Shown here: one piece after another, positions 1-6,676 of the stretch
Numbering within the stretch: the stretch's first letter is position 1
Layout of the letters: each line of letters starts with the position of its first letter
NCBI GenBank assembly: GCA_018882625.1
Contig: VERO01000072.1
Coordinates: 1-9,731, forward strand
Reading direction: 5' to 3'
Source: Phycisphaerales bacterium
GTDB taxonomy: Bacteria; Planctomycetota; Phycisphaerae; Phycisphaerales; SM1A02
Length of the DNA stretch: 9,731 nt
The notes under the pieces: generated by a model
The model's database searches: none
Told to the model about the DNA's origin: nothing
What the model saw: only the letters and a program-made list of their open reading frames with translations
Program-made: the position numbers and the translations under genes

Positions 1-710
1 CGACCTTCGCGCGGGGGCCCACCGTCGCCCGCCCGTCCGCCTTCGCCAGCTGCGGTCCCCTCGCCCGCCGCGGCTCCACCGCCCGCTGCCCCAGCATCGC
101 CGCCCGCGCCCGCACCGGCACCATCCGTCACCGGACGCACCGACTTGATCGGCGACGAGGCGCCTGACTCGCGCTTGGAGAGCGACGTGAGGTCGGAACG
201 GTCCCACACGGGCACGAGGTAGTTCCCGCCGCGGTGCGCCACGCGCACGTGGCTGGGCGGCTCGACCCCAAGCACCTTGAGCCCGTCGCGTTCCTCGCCG
301 ACCGACAGTGATGCAATGGAGTCGAAGTACACGACCCCACCGATCATGCCAAGAGGCTTGGGTCCCGAGTACTCCGCCGGGGCCGGCGGAGTCACTGGCT
401 TCGGCGGAGGCGGTGGCTCCGGTGGGAGCGTCGGCTGCGGCGGCGGCGGACGGTACGGCGGAGACGGCATCACGAACAGGCTGCGCCCGTTGAAGCGCGC
501 GCTCGCCAGCTCGATCGCGGCCTCGTGGCGCGCAAGCTGCGCATCGAAGGCTCGGACATCCTTGGGATCCGCCGATGGCGCGATCGCCGCGGGCAGCATG
601 TCGACGAGCGCGACGGTTCCCGTCACCCCAAGCACGCCGATGCACACCGCGCTCACCGCGAATGCGGCGTTCGGGCGGAATCCGGCCGGCAGCAGCGTGC
701 GCAGGTCCAT
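1..710 (-). CDS. GspC/PilP-like inner-membrane linker protein with HR-type domain (3' end outside window)
   Basis: The frame starts at an ATG and stays open to the left edge, so 236 residues are visible and the C-terminus is missing. The visible parts in order are a short cytoplasmic N-terminus, one membrane segment at about 15-38, a periplasmic stretch, a proline-rich linker at about 82-112, a small beta-rich domain at about 113-170 (contains GPKPLGMIGGVV, LSVGEERDGLKVLGVE and YLVPVW), and a Gly/Ala-rich tail from about 196. This layout matches GspC and PilP proteins, whose HR domain binds the secretin and joins it to the inner-membrane platform. The start overlaps the gspM stop by one base (TGATG), so the gene belongs to this operon. 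The assignment rests on domain layout and context, because overall similarity to classical GspC is low. A PDZ domain or coiled coil is not seen in the visible part. A generic PilP-like protein is the main alternative. Confidence 0.6.
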   Translation of the reverse strand, partial: MDLRTLLPAGFRPNAAFAVSAVCIGVLGVTGTVALVDMLPAAIAPSADPKDVRAFDAQLARHEAAIELASARFNGRSLFVMPSPPYRPPPPQPTLPPEPPPPPKPVTPPAPAEYSGPKPLGMIGGVVYFDSIASLSVGEERDGLKVLGVEPPSHVRVAHRGGNYLVPVWDRSDLTSLSKRESGASSPIKSVRPVTDGAGAGAGGDAGAAGGGAAAGEGTAAGEGGRAGDGGPPREG

Positions 711-1336
711 CAGGTCCCGCGCCCCCGCGCATCGCGCGACACGACGGCCCATGCCTCGACGGACAGCTTCACGTCGAGCTTCTTCTTCTCCTCGCGCCAG
801 TTCATGCGCACCTGCGCGATGGCGTCCACCGCTGGGCTCATCTCGAGATCCTGGAGGATCTTGGCGACTTCCCCTGGAGCGACATCGAAGGAGAGCTCTC
901 CGAAGATGCGCTCGACCCTCTGGCCCGGACCTACGACCGAGCCCAGTGCCGCGGACGGCAACTTGCCGCCGCTGCGAGCCTCGAACGAGTAGTTCTGGAT
1001 GTTGTGGCGCTTGACGACCTCGCTGACCGCCGCCGCGAGCGCCTGCGAGGACTGCGCCTCGGAGTCCGGCGGCTCGACGAGACCGAACGACACCACGCCA
1101 CGCTCGATCTCGCGCGGCATCGGCTGCCGCATCGCGGCCCCGCGGTCCAGCAGCGCCTGCAGGCGATCGGCCTTCCGGTCGAGGTCGCGTGCCGTGGACC
1201 AGCAGTAGTCGTCGACAAAGACATAGAGCGCGATGGCCGCCACCGCACCGAGCAGCCACCGCGTCCTCGATGGCATCGCCATGACCCGCGCAGTCAGGGA
1301 GCTCGCACGGGACGTTGCCGCGGCAGGGGTCGTCAC
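710..1336 (-). CDS. gspM: GspM-like platform protein of the type II secretion system
   Basis: The product has 208 residues, close to the usual GspM size. It has a cytoplasmic N-terminus of about 26 residues, one transmembrane helix at about 27-41 (LLGAVAAIALYVFV), a charged helical stretch at about 45-66 that could form a coiled coil, and a periplasmic alpha/beta domain at about 95-200, consistent with the ferredoxin-like fold of GspM and PilO. In the known system GspM dimerises and binds GspL, stabilising the platform around GspF. The GTG start is favoured because it overlaps the gspL stop as GTGA and has an AGAGGA ribosome-binding site 7 bases upstream (1344-1349). A Met at residue 19 or 21 is the alternative start and would shorten the N-terminus. 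GspM proteins are poorly conserved, so the call depends on topology, length and position directly after gspL. Confidence 0.78.
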   Translation of the reverse strand: MTTPAAATSRASSLTARVMAMPSRTRWLLGAVAAIALYVFVDDYCWSTARDLDRKADRLQALLDRGAAMRQPMPREIERGVVSFGLVEPPDSEAQSSQALAAAVSEVVKRHNIQNYSFEARSGGKLPSAALGSVVGPGQRVERIFGELSFDVAPGEVAKILQDLEMSPAVDAIAQVRMNWREEKKKLDVKLSVEAWAVVSRDARGRGT

Positions 1337-3309
1337 TTGGCGGTCCTCTGGTGGTTGATGAGCCGGTAGAACTCGTCCTTCAGCCGCTGCTCGACTGCAG
1401 GGTCGAGATTCTTCATGGCACGGGCCCTCGACACGCGGGCAAGTGCCTCATTGGCCTCTGCCTTGGACATCGACGCGATCTGCTCGTTGGTGAGCGGGTC
1501 GGGGATCGACTGCGTCTCGTCGCCGGATGCAGGCCGTGAGGATCCGCGCGTCGCAGCGTCATTGGCGGCGCTGCCGAAGCCGCGCCGGGTACGCGTCTCA
1601 GTGGTTGCCGAGGCGGTCGTCGTGGACTCAGGCCGTGGCTCGGCGGCAGGCGCATCGGGCGCAGTCGGCGGCGGCGTGCCGGGCTGGTTGATCGCGATGA
1701 CTGGCGGCGAACCGGGCGCTGGGGGCGGCGTGGTCGGAGGCGCGGACGCGGTGGCCGATGCGGACTCAGTGCCGCCGTACCTGCGGTCACGAAGGGTCCG
1801 CTTGGCGAAGTCCTGCGTCTCCGGGTAGTCGGGCATCTGGATCGGCTGCGCGACTGACGCGGTGATCGTGAACTTCACGATGCCGGCAGCGTTGGGCGCA
1901 TCCCAGTTCTTCACCACCCGGTCGAACACGCCTGACTCGCGCATCTGGCGCTCCATGGCCAGAATCGCGTCCGTGGCACCTTGCGTGCCCTGGGGCTTGG
2001 CGGCTCCAGACACCGTCATCGGCGAACCGAACCCAAGCGACACCGACTCCAGCTCGATGCCCTCTGGGGTTGTCGATGCGAGATCCCCAAGCAGCTTGGT
2101 CATCGGCCATGCGAACCGCTGGTAGTCGCGGTACATCGCGAGCTGCTTGTCAGCCCGGGTCAGAAGCCTGTCGTATGACTCAGGATCTGGAAGTTTCCAC
2201 TGCAGGACTGCCATACGTAGCGCTGCCGCACCCATCGGGAGCAGCGCAACCGCGGCGACCGCCGCGAGAGCAAGCCCCGCCGCCACCTTGGGTTCCTTGC
2301 AGCGCTCGGCGATCCGTGTCAGCAGGCCACCAGCGGTGCGCGCCTCGGTGGCCAGCAGCCTCACCGTCGGGGCGAGCTCGCCGGTAGACGCAACTCCGGC
2401 ACCGACAAGCAGGCCCCACCGATGCCACCACGCAGCATCGTTTGATGCGCCGGCAACCATCGATCCGAGCTCATCTGGGGTCGGACCGCCCGGCGCGATG
2501 AGCCCTATGCCGCCCTCCGGCATCTGGCGACGCGTCGCCTCCGCCATGCGCGCCACATCCGCCTCCTCGGCACCCGCGAGCAGCAAGGTCTCGGCAACGG
2601 CACGACGCGTGGCATCCGCCCAAGCTTCCTCGTCGGATCCATCCTCCCGGATCACCCGGAACGACACCACCGCATCCATGTGCAGTGCGATGCCGATGCA
2701 CCCAGAGGTTCGGTCAAGATCGACGAGTAGCGATCGGCTGCGACCTCCTCCGAGCGCCGCCAGTGCCGCGATCCCGGGTGCGTAGGTCACACCCAGGTCC
2801 TTGGGGAGTCCACTCGGAGGCTCCGGCACGGGGCTCCCAGCAGGCCACTCGACGAGCAGGGAGTGGCGCTCTGCCTGACCCTCCGCAGCGGCGATCAGAC
2901 CGGCGGCCGCCCGGTGACGGGGGGTGCCACCCAGGAGCACATTCTCCACCTGAAGGCGCAAGGCCATTCCGAGCCGATCTGGTGCGGCGGCGGGGAGCGC
3001 GAGCGTCCGGGCGATGACGGATGCCGAGGGAAGAAGAATCAGGAGCGAGCCTGCGAGCCAGCGATCGATCCAGGCACCGATGGGCTCTCGTGATGCACCT
3101 GATCCTTCACCTTCGGATCCACCTTCTTTATTATCAGACTGTGCAAGATCAACAAGTTCTCGGACGTCAAGAAGCCGACATCCCTCACCGGATCTCTCGA
3201 GGGCAGCGCCCCTCCAGAGTCCAGTGCCGCCATCCGGCGCAATGACAGCCACCACAGCTGGGTTGCGCTGCACCTTCTCTTGGCTGGTGGACTTGGACCG
3301 GCGAATCAC
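1333..3309 (-). CDS. gspL: GspL-like protein: PilM-like cytoplasmic domain, membrane helix, PilN-like domain, long C-terminal extension
   Basis: GspL connects the ATPase GspE to the pseudopilus platform through a cytoplasmic actin-like domain and a periplasmic PilN-like domain. Here residues 1 to about 330 form the actin-like part, with a degenerate phosphate-loop-like segment (LLVDLDRTSGCIGIA, 194-208) and an adenosine-site-like loop (LIAPGGPTPDELGSMVAG, 270-287). A transmembrane helix follows at about 343-366, then a PilN-like domain at about 372-490 containing a helical segment and strand pairs. The protein has 658 residues, against about 400 for classical GspL. The excess is a Pro/Ser/Thr/Ala-rich linker (about 513-603) and a charged helical end (about 604-654). 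GTG is the likely start: it overlaps the gspK stop as GTGA, with AGGAG 11 bases upstream at 3321-3325. Residues 51-74 use abnormal A/T-ending codons. Fused PilM-PilN is an equivalent description. Confidence 0.82.
   Translation of the reverse strand: MIRRSKSTSQEKVQRNPAVVAVIAPDGGTGLWRGAALERSGEGCRLLDVRELVDLAQSDNKEGGSEGEGSGASREPIGAWIDRWLAGSLLILLPSASVIARTLALPAAAPDRLGMALRLQVENVLLGGTPRHRAAAGLIAAAEGQAERHSLLVEWPAGSPVPEPPSGLPKDLGVTYAPGIAALAALGGGRSRSLLVDLDRTSGCIGIALHMDAVVSFRVIREDGSDEEAWADATRRAVAETLLLAGAEEADVARMAEATRRQMPEGGIGLIAPGGPTPDELGSMVAGASNDAAWWHRWGLLVGAGVASTGELAPTVRLLATEARTAGGLLTRIAERCKEPKVAAGLALAAVAAVALLPMGAAALRMAVLQWKLPDPESYDRLLTRADKQLAMYRDYQRFAWPMTKLLGDLASTTPEGIELESVSLGFGSPMTVSGAAKPQGTQGATDAILAMERQMRESGVFDRVVKNWDAPNAAGIVKFTITASVAQPIQMPDYPETQDFAKRTLRDRRYGGTESASATASAPPTTPPPAPGSPPVIAINQPGTPPPTAPDAPAAEPRPESTTTASATTETRTRRGFGSAANDAATRGSSRPASGDETQSIPDPLTNEQIASMSKAEANEALARVSRARAMKNLDPAVEQRLKDEFYRLINHQRTAK
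3088..3159 (-). other. A/T-ending codon patch in gspL encoding an acidic Gly/Ser linker
   Basis: Residues 51-74 of GspL are written with 22 of 24 codons ending in A or T, whereas 18 of the next 25 codons end in G or C. The encoded stretch is acidic and rich in Gly and Ser. GAAGGTG occurs twice within 3091-3126, which suggests expansion by slippage or insertion. Confidence 0.75.
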
Positions 3310-4670
3310 GGCTCTCTGTACTCCTGGATCGTGGCAGGCAGGGTGGAACGATTCACCGTGACGATCATTTCAGCCTCGGTGCCCAGGCTCTTGGCCTGGC
3401 CTCGCGCCGTGATGGTGAAGACCCAGCTCTGCACATCCAGATATCGGGCAATCGGCTCAAGAATCTGCGGCGTCATGCCCGGAATCTCGAGGAGTTCGGA
3501 CATGTTCGTGATCCCCTCCGGACGGGCATCGCGCCGCGAGACGATCGACTCCGCCAGCTTGGGGTTGAGGTCAAAGACCTCCGTCAGGACCTCGGAAGAC
3601 ACCGTGTTGATGTTCATCCTGCCGGGGGCTGGGCGCGTGAACTCGTCAATCATGCACTCGTTCAGGATCGTCCCGATCTGCGGCATGGAGAGCGAGGCAT
3701 CCGCCGATGCGCCCTGGTTCAGCCGCGTCTGGCCGCCGCTGGAGCGACCTGTGCGTCCGGGTTGCTGGTTCTGCTGCTGGCCGCCCCGTCCCTGCGCGAG
3801 CGTGGCCAGAGGCCGGGTGAGCAGCAGCTCGAGGCGCGCGTTCTGCTGGTTCGCGTACGTGATGAGGCTGCTCGCCTGCGCTGCGGAAATGGCGCAACGC
3901 TCCGCCACCTCCTCCGGGGTCGCGCTGCGCAGCGCGATCTTCGGAAGGCCGGAGGGCCCTTGAGGCGCAGTCCTGCTCGCCGCGGTGAGGATGCCGGACC
4001 AGCCCTGGTTGAGCTTCCCGTCGCCATCGTCCTCGGGCCAGCTCAGGTCGCCATCGTTCTCGTTGGGGTCGAGCCGCCCGTTGAGGTTCCAGTCCTCGCC
4101 CCTGGCGTACTCGGGCCAGACACCGGCGATCAGCTCCATCTCGCCGAAGGACCGCAGGTTCGCGTTGCGGGGCATGTAGCCGATGCCGCGGTTGCGGTAG
4201 AACTCGCCCTCCGCGCCGAGCAGGCCCGCGTCCTCGTCGGCATCGCGCCAGTCTGCGATCGCGTCGGCGACATCTGGGGTCATCTCGCGCATGTTGATGA
4301 GCAGCGCCTTGGGCACCAGGTTGATGTTCATCTTGGAGTGCTCGTCGAGCGGACCGGCCCACTCCACGCCATCGAGGTAGTGGCGAATGTCGTAGGTTCC
4401 AGTCTCGAGCTCTCCGGCGCTGTTGTTCTCCAGATCCTTGATCAGCGCCAGCGCATCCGTCGCATCCGGGTTCTCGGTGTGGTACTCCATGATCGCGATC
4501 ATGGTCTCGACGCCCGCGCGCGCCGCCCAGCGCGCCTGCACGCGCGCGAGGGACTCCATACCCATCACGGATTGCCGTGTGGCCAGCACCTGCACTGTGG
4601 CCGCGACCGCGGCGCAGATGGCAATCGACCAGATCACGATCGCCAGCACCGAGCCCCGCCGTGACCTCAT
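3306..4670 (-). CDS. gspK: GspK minor pseudopilin (tip of the pseudopilus), enlarged, with EF-hand-like loops
   Basis: GspK is the large minor pseudopilin that caps the pseudopilus with GspI and GspJ. The leader is short (MRSRRG) and is followed by a hydrophobic helix at about 7-30. Mature position 5 is Ile rather than Glu, as is common for GspK. Two helix-hairpin-helix-like segments characteristic of GspK are visible: one at about 112-145 (KMNINLVPKALL then TPDVADAIADWRD) and one at about 349-412 (RMNINTVSSEVLTEVF then ITNMSELLEIPGM). Between them lie an EF-hand-type calcium loop (193-204), a degenerate second loop (213-224), and a Gln/Gly-rich low-complexity segment (about 292-330). The C-terminal strands (about 415-440) end the fold. 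At 454 residues it is well over 100 longer than the enterobacterial protein. The ATG overlaps the gspJ stop (ATGA) and has a perfect GGAGG 6 bases upstream, so translation is probably coupled and efficient. Confidence 0.92.
   Translation of the reverse strand: MRSRRGSVLAIVIWSIAICAAVAATVQVLATRQSVMGMESLARVQARWAARAGVETMIAIMEYHTENPDATDALALIKDLENNSAGELETGTYDIRHYLDGVEWAGPLDEHSKMNINLVPKALLINMREMTPDVADAIADWRDADEDAGLLGAEGEFYRNRGIGYMPRNANLRSFGEMELIAGVWPEYARGEDWNLNGRLDPNENDGDLSWPEDDGDGKLNQGWSGILTAASRTAPQGPSGLPKIALRSATPEEVAERCAISAAQASSLITYANQQNARLELLLTRPLATLAQGRGGQQQNQQPGRTGRSSGGQTRLNQGASADASLSMPQIGTILNECMIDEFTRPAPGRMNINTVSSEVLTEVFDLNPKLAESIVSRRDARPEGITNMSELLEIPGMTPQILEPIARYLDVQSWVFTITARGQAKSLGTEAEMIVTVNRSTLPATIQEYREP
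3999..4034 (-). other. Degenerate second EF-hand-like loop in GspK
   Basis: Residues 213-224 of GspK read EDDGDGKLNQGW. Acidic residues occupy loop positions 1, 3 and 5, Gly is at 6, Leu at 8 and Asn at 9, but position 12 is Trp instead of the usual Glu. Calcium binding here is plausible but less certain than for the first loop. Confidence 0.5.
4059..4094 (-). other. EF-hand-type calcium-binding loop in GspK
   Basis: Residues 193-204 of GspK read DWNLNGRLDPNE. This fits the 12-residue EF-hand loop exactly: Asp1, Asn3, Asn5, Gly6, Leu8, Asp9 and Glu12. It sits in the region between the two helix-hairpin-helix-like segments. Calcium binding is known for enterobacterial GspK, but that this loop binds calcium is an inference. 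Confidence 0.68.
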
Positions 4671-5614
4671 GGCCGGCCTCCACCGCCGCGCATGCCCGTC
4701 GCGCCCGTGGGTCGGCCTCCCATGTCGGAGCCGCGCCCGCCACCGCTGCCGAAGCCGCGGCCCCCGGTGAATCCGGACGCGTCCGCTCCGCCCGCGGTGC
4801 CCGGCGCCCCACCTGGCGGACCGAGCGTGCCAGCACCCGCTCCGCCGCCGCCCGCCGCACTCGGATCACCGGTCCCGCCCGGCGCACCGCCTCCACCTGC
4901 GAGACCGCCATCCGCTCCGGCACCCGATGGCGTCGCCGATGGTTCCACGGGAACGTAGGGAGGCACGATGCGGTCGAGGGGCACCACCGTCGACAGGCTC
5001 AGCAGGTCGCGCGGATCCTCGAAGGGATCCTCGCCATCCGGCACGCCCGATCCGCTGACGGTCACGCGCACGGCCCATGGCATCCCGTCGATGTCAGAGT
5101 CCCACTCGTCCCTCCACATGTCGCCGTCGTAGGCCTCGAACTTCAGCGCGATGATGCCTGACATCAGCGGCTCTGCGCGGCCTCCGCCGCGGTCGACGTC
5201 ATCGGGCACTGCATCGGTGCGCATCCAGAGCGCAGATCCGATGTCGTCCTCCTCCACCCTCAGGTGCGTCTCCCACTCCTGGCCGTCGCCGCTGTACGTG
5301 CGCTCGCGGACGGGCCGCACCTTGGTGTTGAACACCAGCAGCTCGTCGCGGTCAAGGTCGCCTACGGGCGCGGGCACCGTGTCGTCAAGGATCAGCAGCC
5401 GCGAGTCGAACAGGTCATCGCTGCGGATCGCTCCCTGGATCTCGCGCCGCACCCGGTCGAGCGCCATCGACGTGCGCAGGTGCGAGTCGAGGCGCACCCG
5501 CGCCACGGTGCGTGTGCGCGCCAGCTGGGCGAGGCTTGTGCCCACGGCGCCCACGACGATCGCGGCCACGAGCCCGGCGACGACGAGCTCCGCCAGCGTG
5601 AACGCGCGCCGCAT
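4667..5614 (-). CDS. gspJ: GspJ minor pseudopilin with glycine-rich C-terminal tail
   Basis: The product is a type IV pilin-like minor pseudopilin that forms the tip complex with GspI and GspK. The leader is MRRA, followed by a class III signal (FTLAELVVAGLVAAIVVGAV) with Glu at mature position 5 and Ala at position -1. The helix continues to about residue 60 (ALDRVRREIQ, a typical GspJ segment), then a beta domain runs to about residue 220. Residues 224-315 are almost entirely Gly, Ala, Pro, Ser and Arg, which is unusual for GspJ and accounts for the length (315 against roughly 200). The same frame is open upstream to 5935, but that part overlaps gspI and has no pilin character. The ATG directly before the prepilin motif is therefore chosen. 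It lies 13 bases after the gspI stop with no clear ribosome-binding site, so translation may depend on gspI. Confidence 0.88.
   Translation of the reverse strand: MRRAFTLAELVVAGLVAAIVVGAVGTSLAQLARTRTVARVRLDSHLRTSMALDRVRREIQGAIRSDDLFDSRLLILDDTVPAPVGDLDRDELLVFNTKVRPVRERTYSGDGQEWETHLRVEEDDIGSALWMRTDAVPDDVDRGGGRAEPLMSGIIALKFEAYDGDMWRDEWDSDIDGMPWAVRVTVSGSGVPDGEDPFEDPRDLLSLSTVVPLDRIVPPYVPVEPSATPSGAGADGGLAGGGGAPGGTGDPSAAGGGGAGAGTLGPPGGAPGTAGGADASGFTGGRGFGSGGGRGSDMGGRPTGATGMRGGGGRP
4670..4945 (-). repeat. Glycine-rich low-complexity tail of GspJ
   Basis: This covers residues 224-315 of GspJ. Runs of Gly, Ala and Pro give way near the end to GGR/GSGGGRG-type arginine-glycine motifs. No exact long DNA repeat is seen, so this is protein-level low complexity. 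It is expected to be disordered. Confidence 0.75.
4677..4681 (-). promoter_or_regulatory. Strong Shine-Dalgarno site for gspK inside the gspJ 3' end
   Basis: GGAGG on the minus strand lies 6 bases before the gspK ATG. It is embedded in the glycine codons at the end of gspJ. It fixes the gspK start and is the best ribosome-binding site in the operon. Confidence 0.8.
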
Positions 5615-5627
5615 GGTGTGACGTGCA

Positions 5628-6083
5628 CTACGGCGCACGGGCGCCTCCGCTGCGCTTGGCAGCCCACTGCCCCTCGCGGTCGACGGGCTCCGGCGGCTGC
5701 CGGTCCGGGTTCGGCTCGTCCCCCATGCGCGGCGCGATGCGCGTCGCGCACCGGTACTCGCGGCCCGTGGGATCGCGGACGATGGCCAGCACATCGCAGG
5801 CGTCGCCGGGATTGGCCTCCTCGATCCTGATCTCGTACTCGAAATCCTCCCACGGGTCCGGGCAGCGGCCGTTGGTGCCGTGGAGGCGCGGGTAGTCGAT
5901 CGGCCCATCGACGAGCACCTGTCCGAGCAGCCCATCGAGCAGCGCGGCAGCGGCGACGGCGTGCTCCCCGCGCTGCTGGTCGGCGAGAGCGCGCGCGGCC
6001 ACCGAGACCACGGCGCTCAGGCCGATCGCGAGCACGATGCCCGCAATCACCACCTCAATGAGCGCAAAGCCCCGCCGCATCAC
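5628..6083 (-). CDS. gspI: GspI minor pseudopilin
   Basis: The product has 151 residues. It starts with a type III prepilin signal (MMRRG cleaved before FALIEVVIAGIVLAIGLSAV, Glu at mature position 5), followed by an amphipathic helix (about 25-57) and a small beta domain to about 117. A Pro/Arg-rich tail ends the protein. GspI is the hub of the minor pseudopilin tip and contacts GspJ and GspK. Its position between a GspH-like gene and gspJ supports the name. Two starts are possible: a GTG overlapping the upstream stop as GTGA, and the next codon ATG (TGATG). A GGGAG site (6089-6093) lies 5 bases from the first and 8 from the second, so ATG at 6080 is equally likely. Cysteines at 74, 96 and 112 are notable, since the G, H and J pseudopilins here have none. 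Confidence 0.85.
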   Translation of the reverse strand: MMRRGFALIEVVIAGIVLAIGLSAVVSVAARALADQQRGEHAVAAAALLDGLLGQVLVDGPIDYPRLHGTNGRCPDPWEDFEYEIRIEEANPGDACDVLAIVRDPTGREYRCATRIAPRMGDEPNPDRQPPEPVDREGQWAAKRSGGARAP

Positions 6084-6658
6084 CAGAACTCCCTCGCCCG
6101 GCCTGATCCCTCAAGATCGATCGCCTCGCGGATCGGCGGCGCGGGCCGCTCGCTGTCGATGCGCACGGGCGCGATCGAGCTGGGCTCGAGGATGATCACC
6201 GTGTCCATCCCGTCGGCGACGACCCTGATCTCCACCCGCGGCCTTCCGCCGCCGGGGATGCTCGCCACCATCCAGTCCGTGCCGCCGATCGAGTCGCTGT
6301 CCACGATCACATCCGCGATCTCGACGCCGCGCGGCAGGCGGAACGGCTGGGTCAGCGGATCGGGGATCCACTCGGACGCACGCGAGTCGCTGCCCTCGCC
6401 GAGGATCCGCTGCATGATGGACAGCCCAATCTCCCCGGTCTCCGGATCCTGGAGCATCGCCACCTGCTGGATGCCGGTCGCCTCGCGCGTGGCGAAGGTC
6501 GACATGAGCGCGACGATCCGCTCGACGGTGGACTCGTAGACCTGCGGCGAGCTTCGATTGAGCCTCGGCAGGACGATCGCCGCGAGCACCGCAAGCACCA
6601 TGGCCGCGATGATCACCTCGATCAGCGTGAATCCGCCATGAGAGGCTCGGCGCGTCAT
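6080..6658 (-). CDS. gspH: GspH-like minor pseudopilin
   Basis: The product has 192 residues. The leader is MTRRASHGG, and cleavage is expected before FTLIEVIIAAMVLAVLAAIV, with Gly at -1 and Glu at mature position 5. The hydrophobic helix runs to about residue 30 and an amphipathic extension to about 55. A mainly beta globular domain follows to about residue 165, and a charged Pro-rich end closes the protein. Pilin-type N-termini cannot separate GspH from other minor pseudopilins, so the name comes from position between gspG and gspI and from length. The ATG lies 18 bases after the gspG stop. No ribosome-binding site is seen at normal distance; the nearest AGGAG is within the last gspG codons, 22 bases away. 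No other start codon lies near the signal. Confidence 0.78.
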   Translation of the reverse strand: MTRRASHGGFTLIEVIIAAMVLAVLAAIVLPRLNRSSPQVYESTVERIVALMSTFATREATGIQQVAMLQDPETGEIGLSIMQRILGEGSDSRASEWIPDPLTQPFRLPRGVEIADVIVDSDSIGGTDWMVASIPGGGRPRVEIRVVADGMDTVIILEPSSIAPVRIDSERPAPPIREAIDLEGSGRAREFW

Positions 6659-6676
6659 GGCGTGCGGACCGAGGGA

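Noticed and set aside
277..1014. 245-codon plus-strand frame opposite the C-like gene and gspM
   Set aside because: Its Gly-rich start is the complement of the proline linker of the C-like protein and the rest is Arg/Ser-rich. It is a shadow frame.
3120..3160. Possible sigma70-type promoter in the A/T-rich patch of gspL (GATAAT with TTGTTG upstream)
   Set aside because: The spacing between the two elements is only 14 bases and nothing else supports a start site there. It is kept only as one explanation for the patch.
3762..4664. 300-codon plus-strand frame opposite gspK
   Set aside because: It is an antisense shadow of gspK with no domain and no independent ribosome-binding evidence.
3646..4923. 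425-codon minus-strand frame overlapping gspJ and gspK
   Set aside because: It is an out-of-frame reading of gspK with Arg/Ala-rich nonsense composition. The gspK frame carries the family motifs.
4692..4958. Proline-rich 88-codon plus-strand frame
   Set aside because: It is the exact antisense of the glycine-rich GspJ tail (Gly codons read as Pro), so it has no independent support.
5615..5935. Upstream in-frame extension of gspJ giving a 422-residue protein
   Set aside because: It overlaps most of gspI and shows Arg/Ser-rich frame-shadow composition. The prepilin signal begins right at the ATG at 5614.
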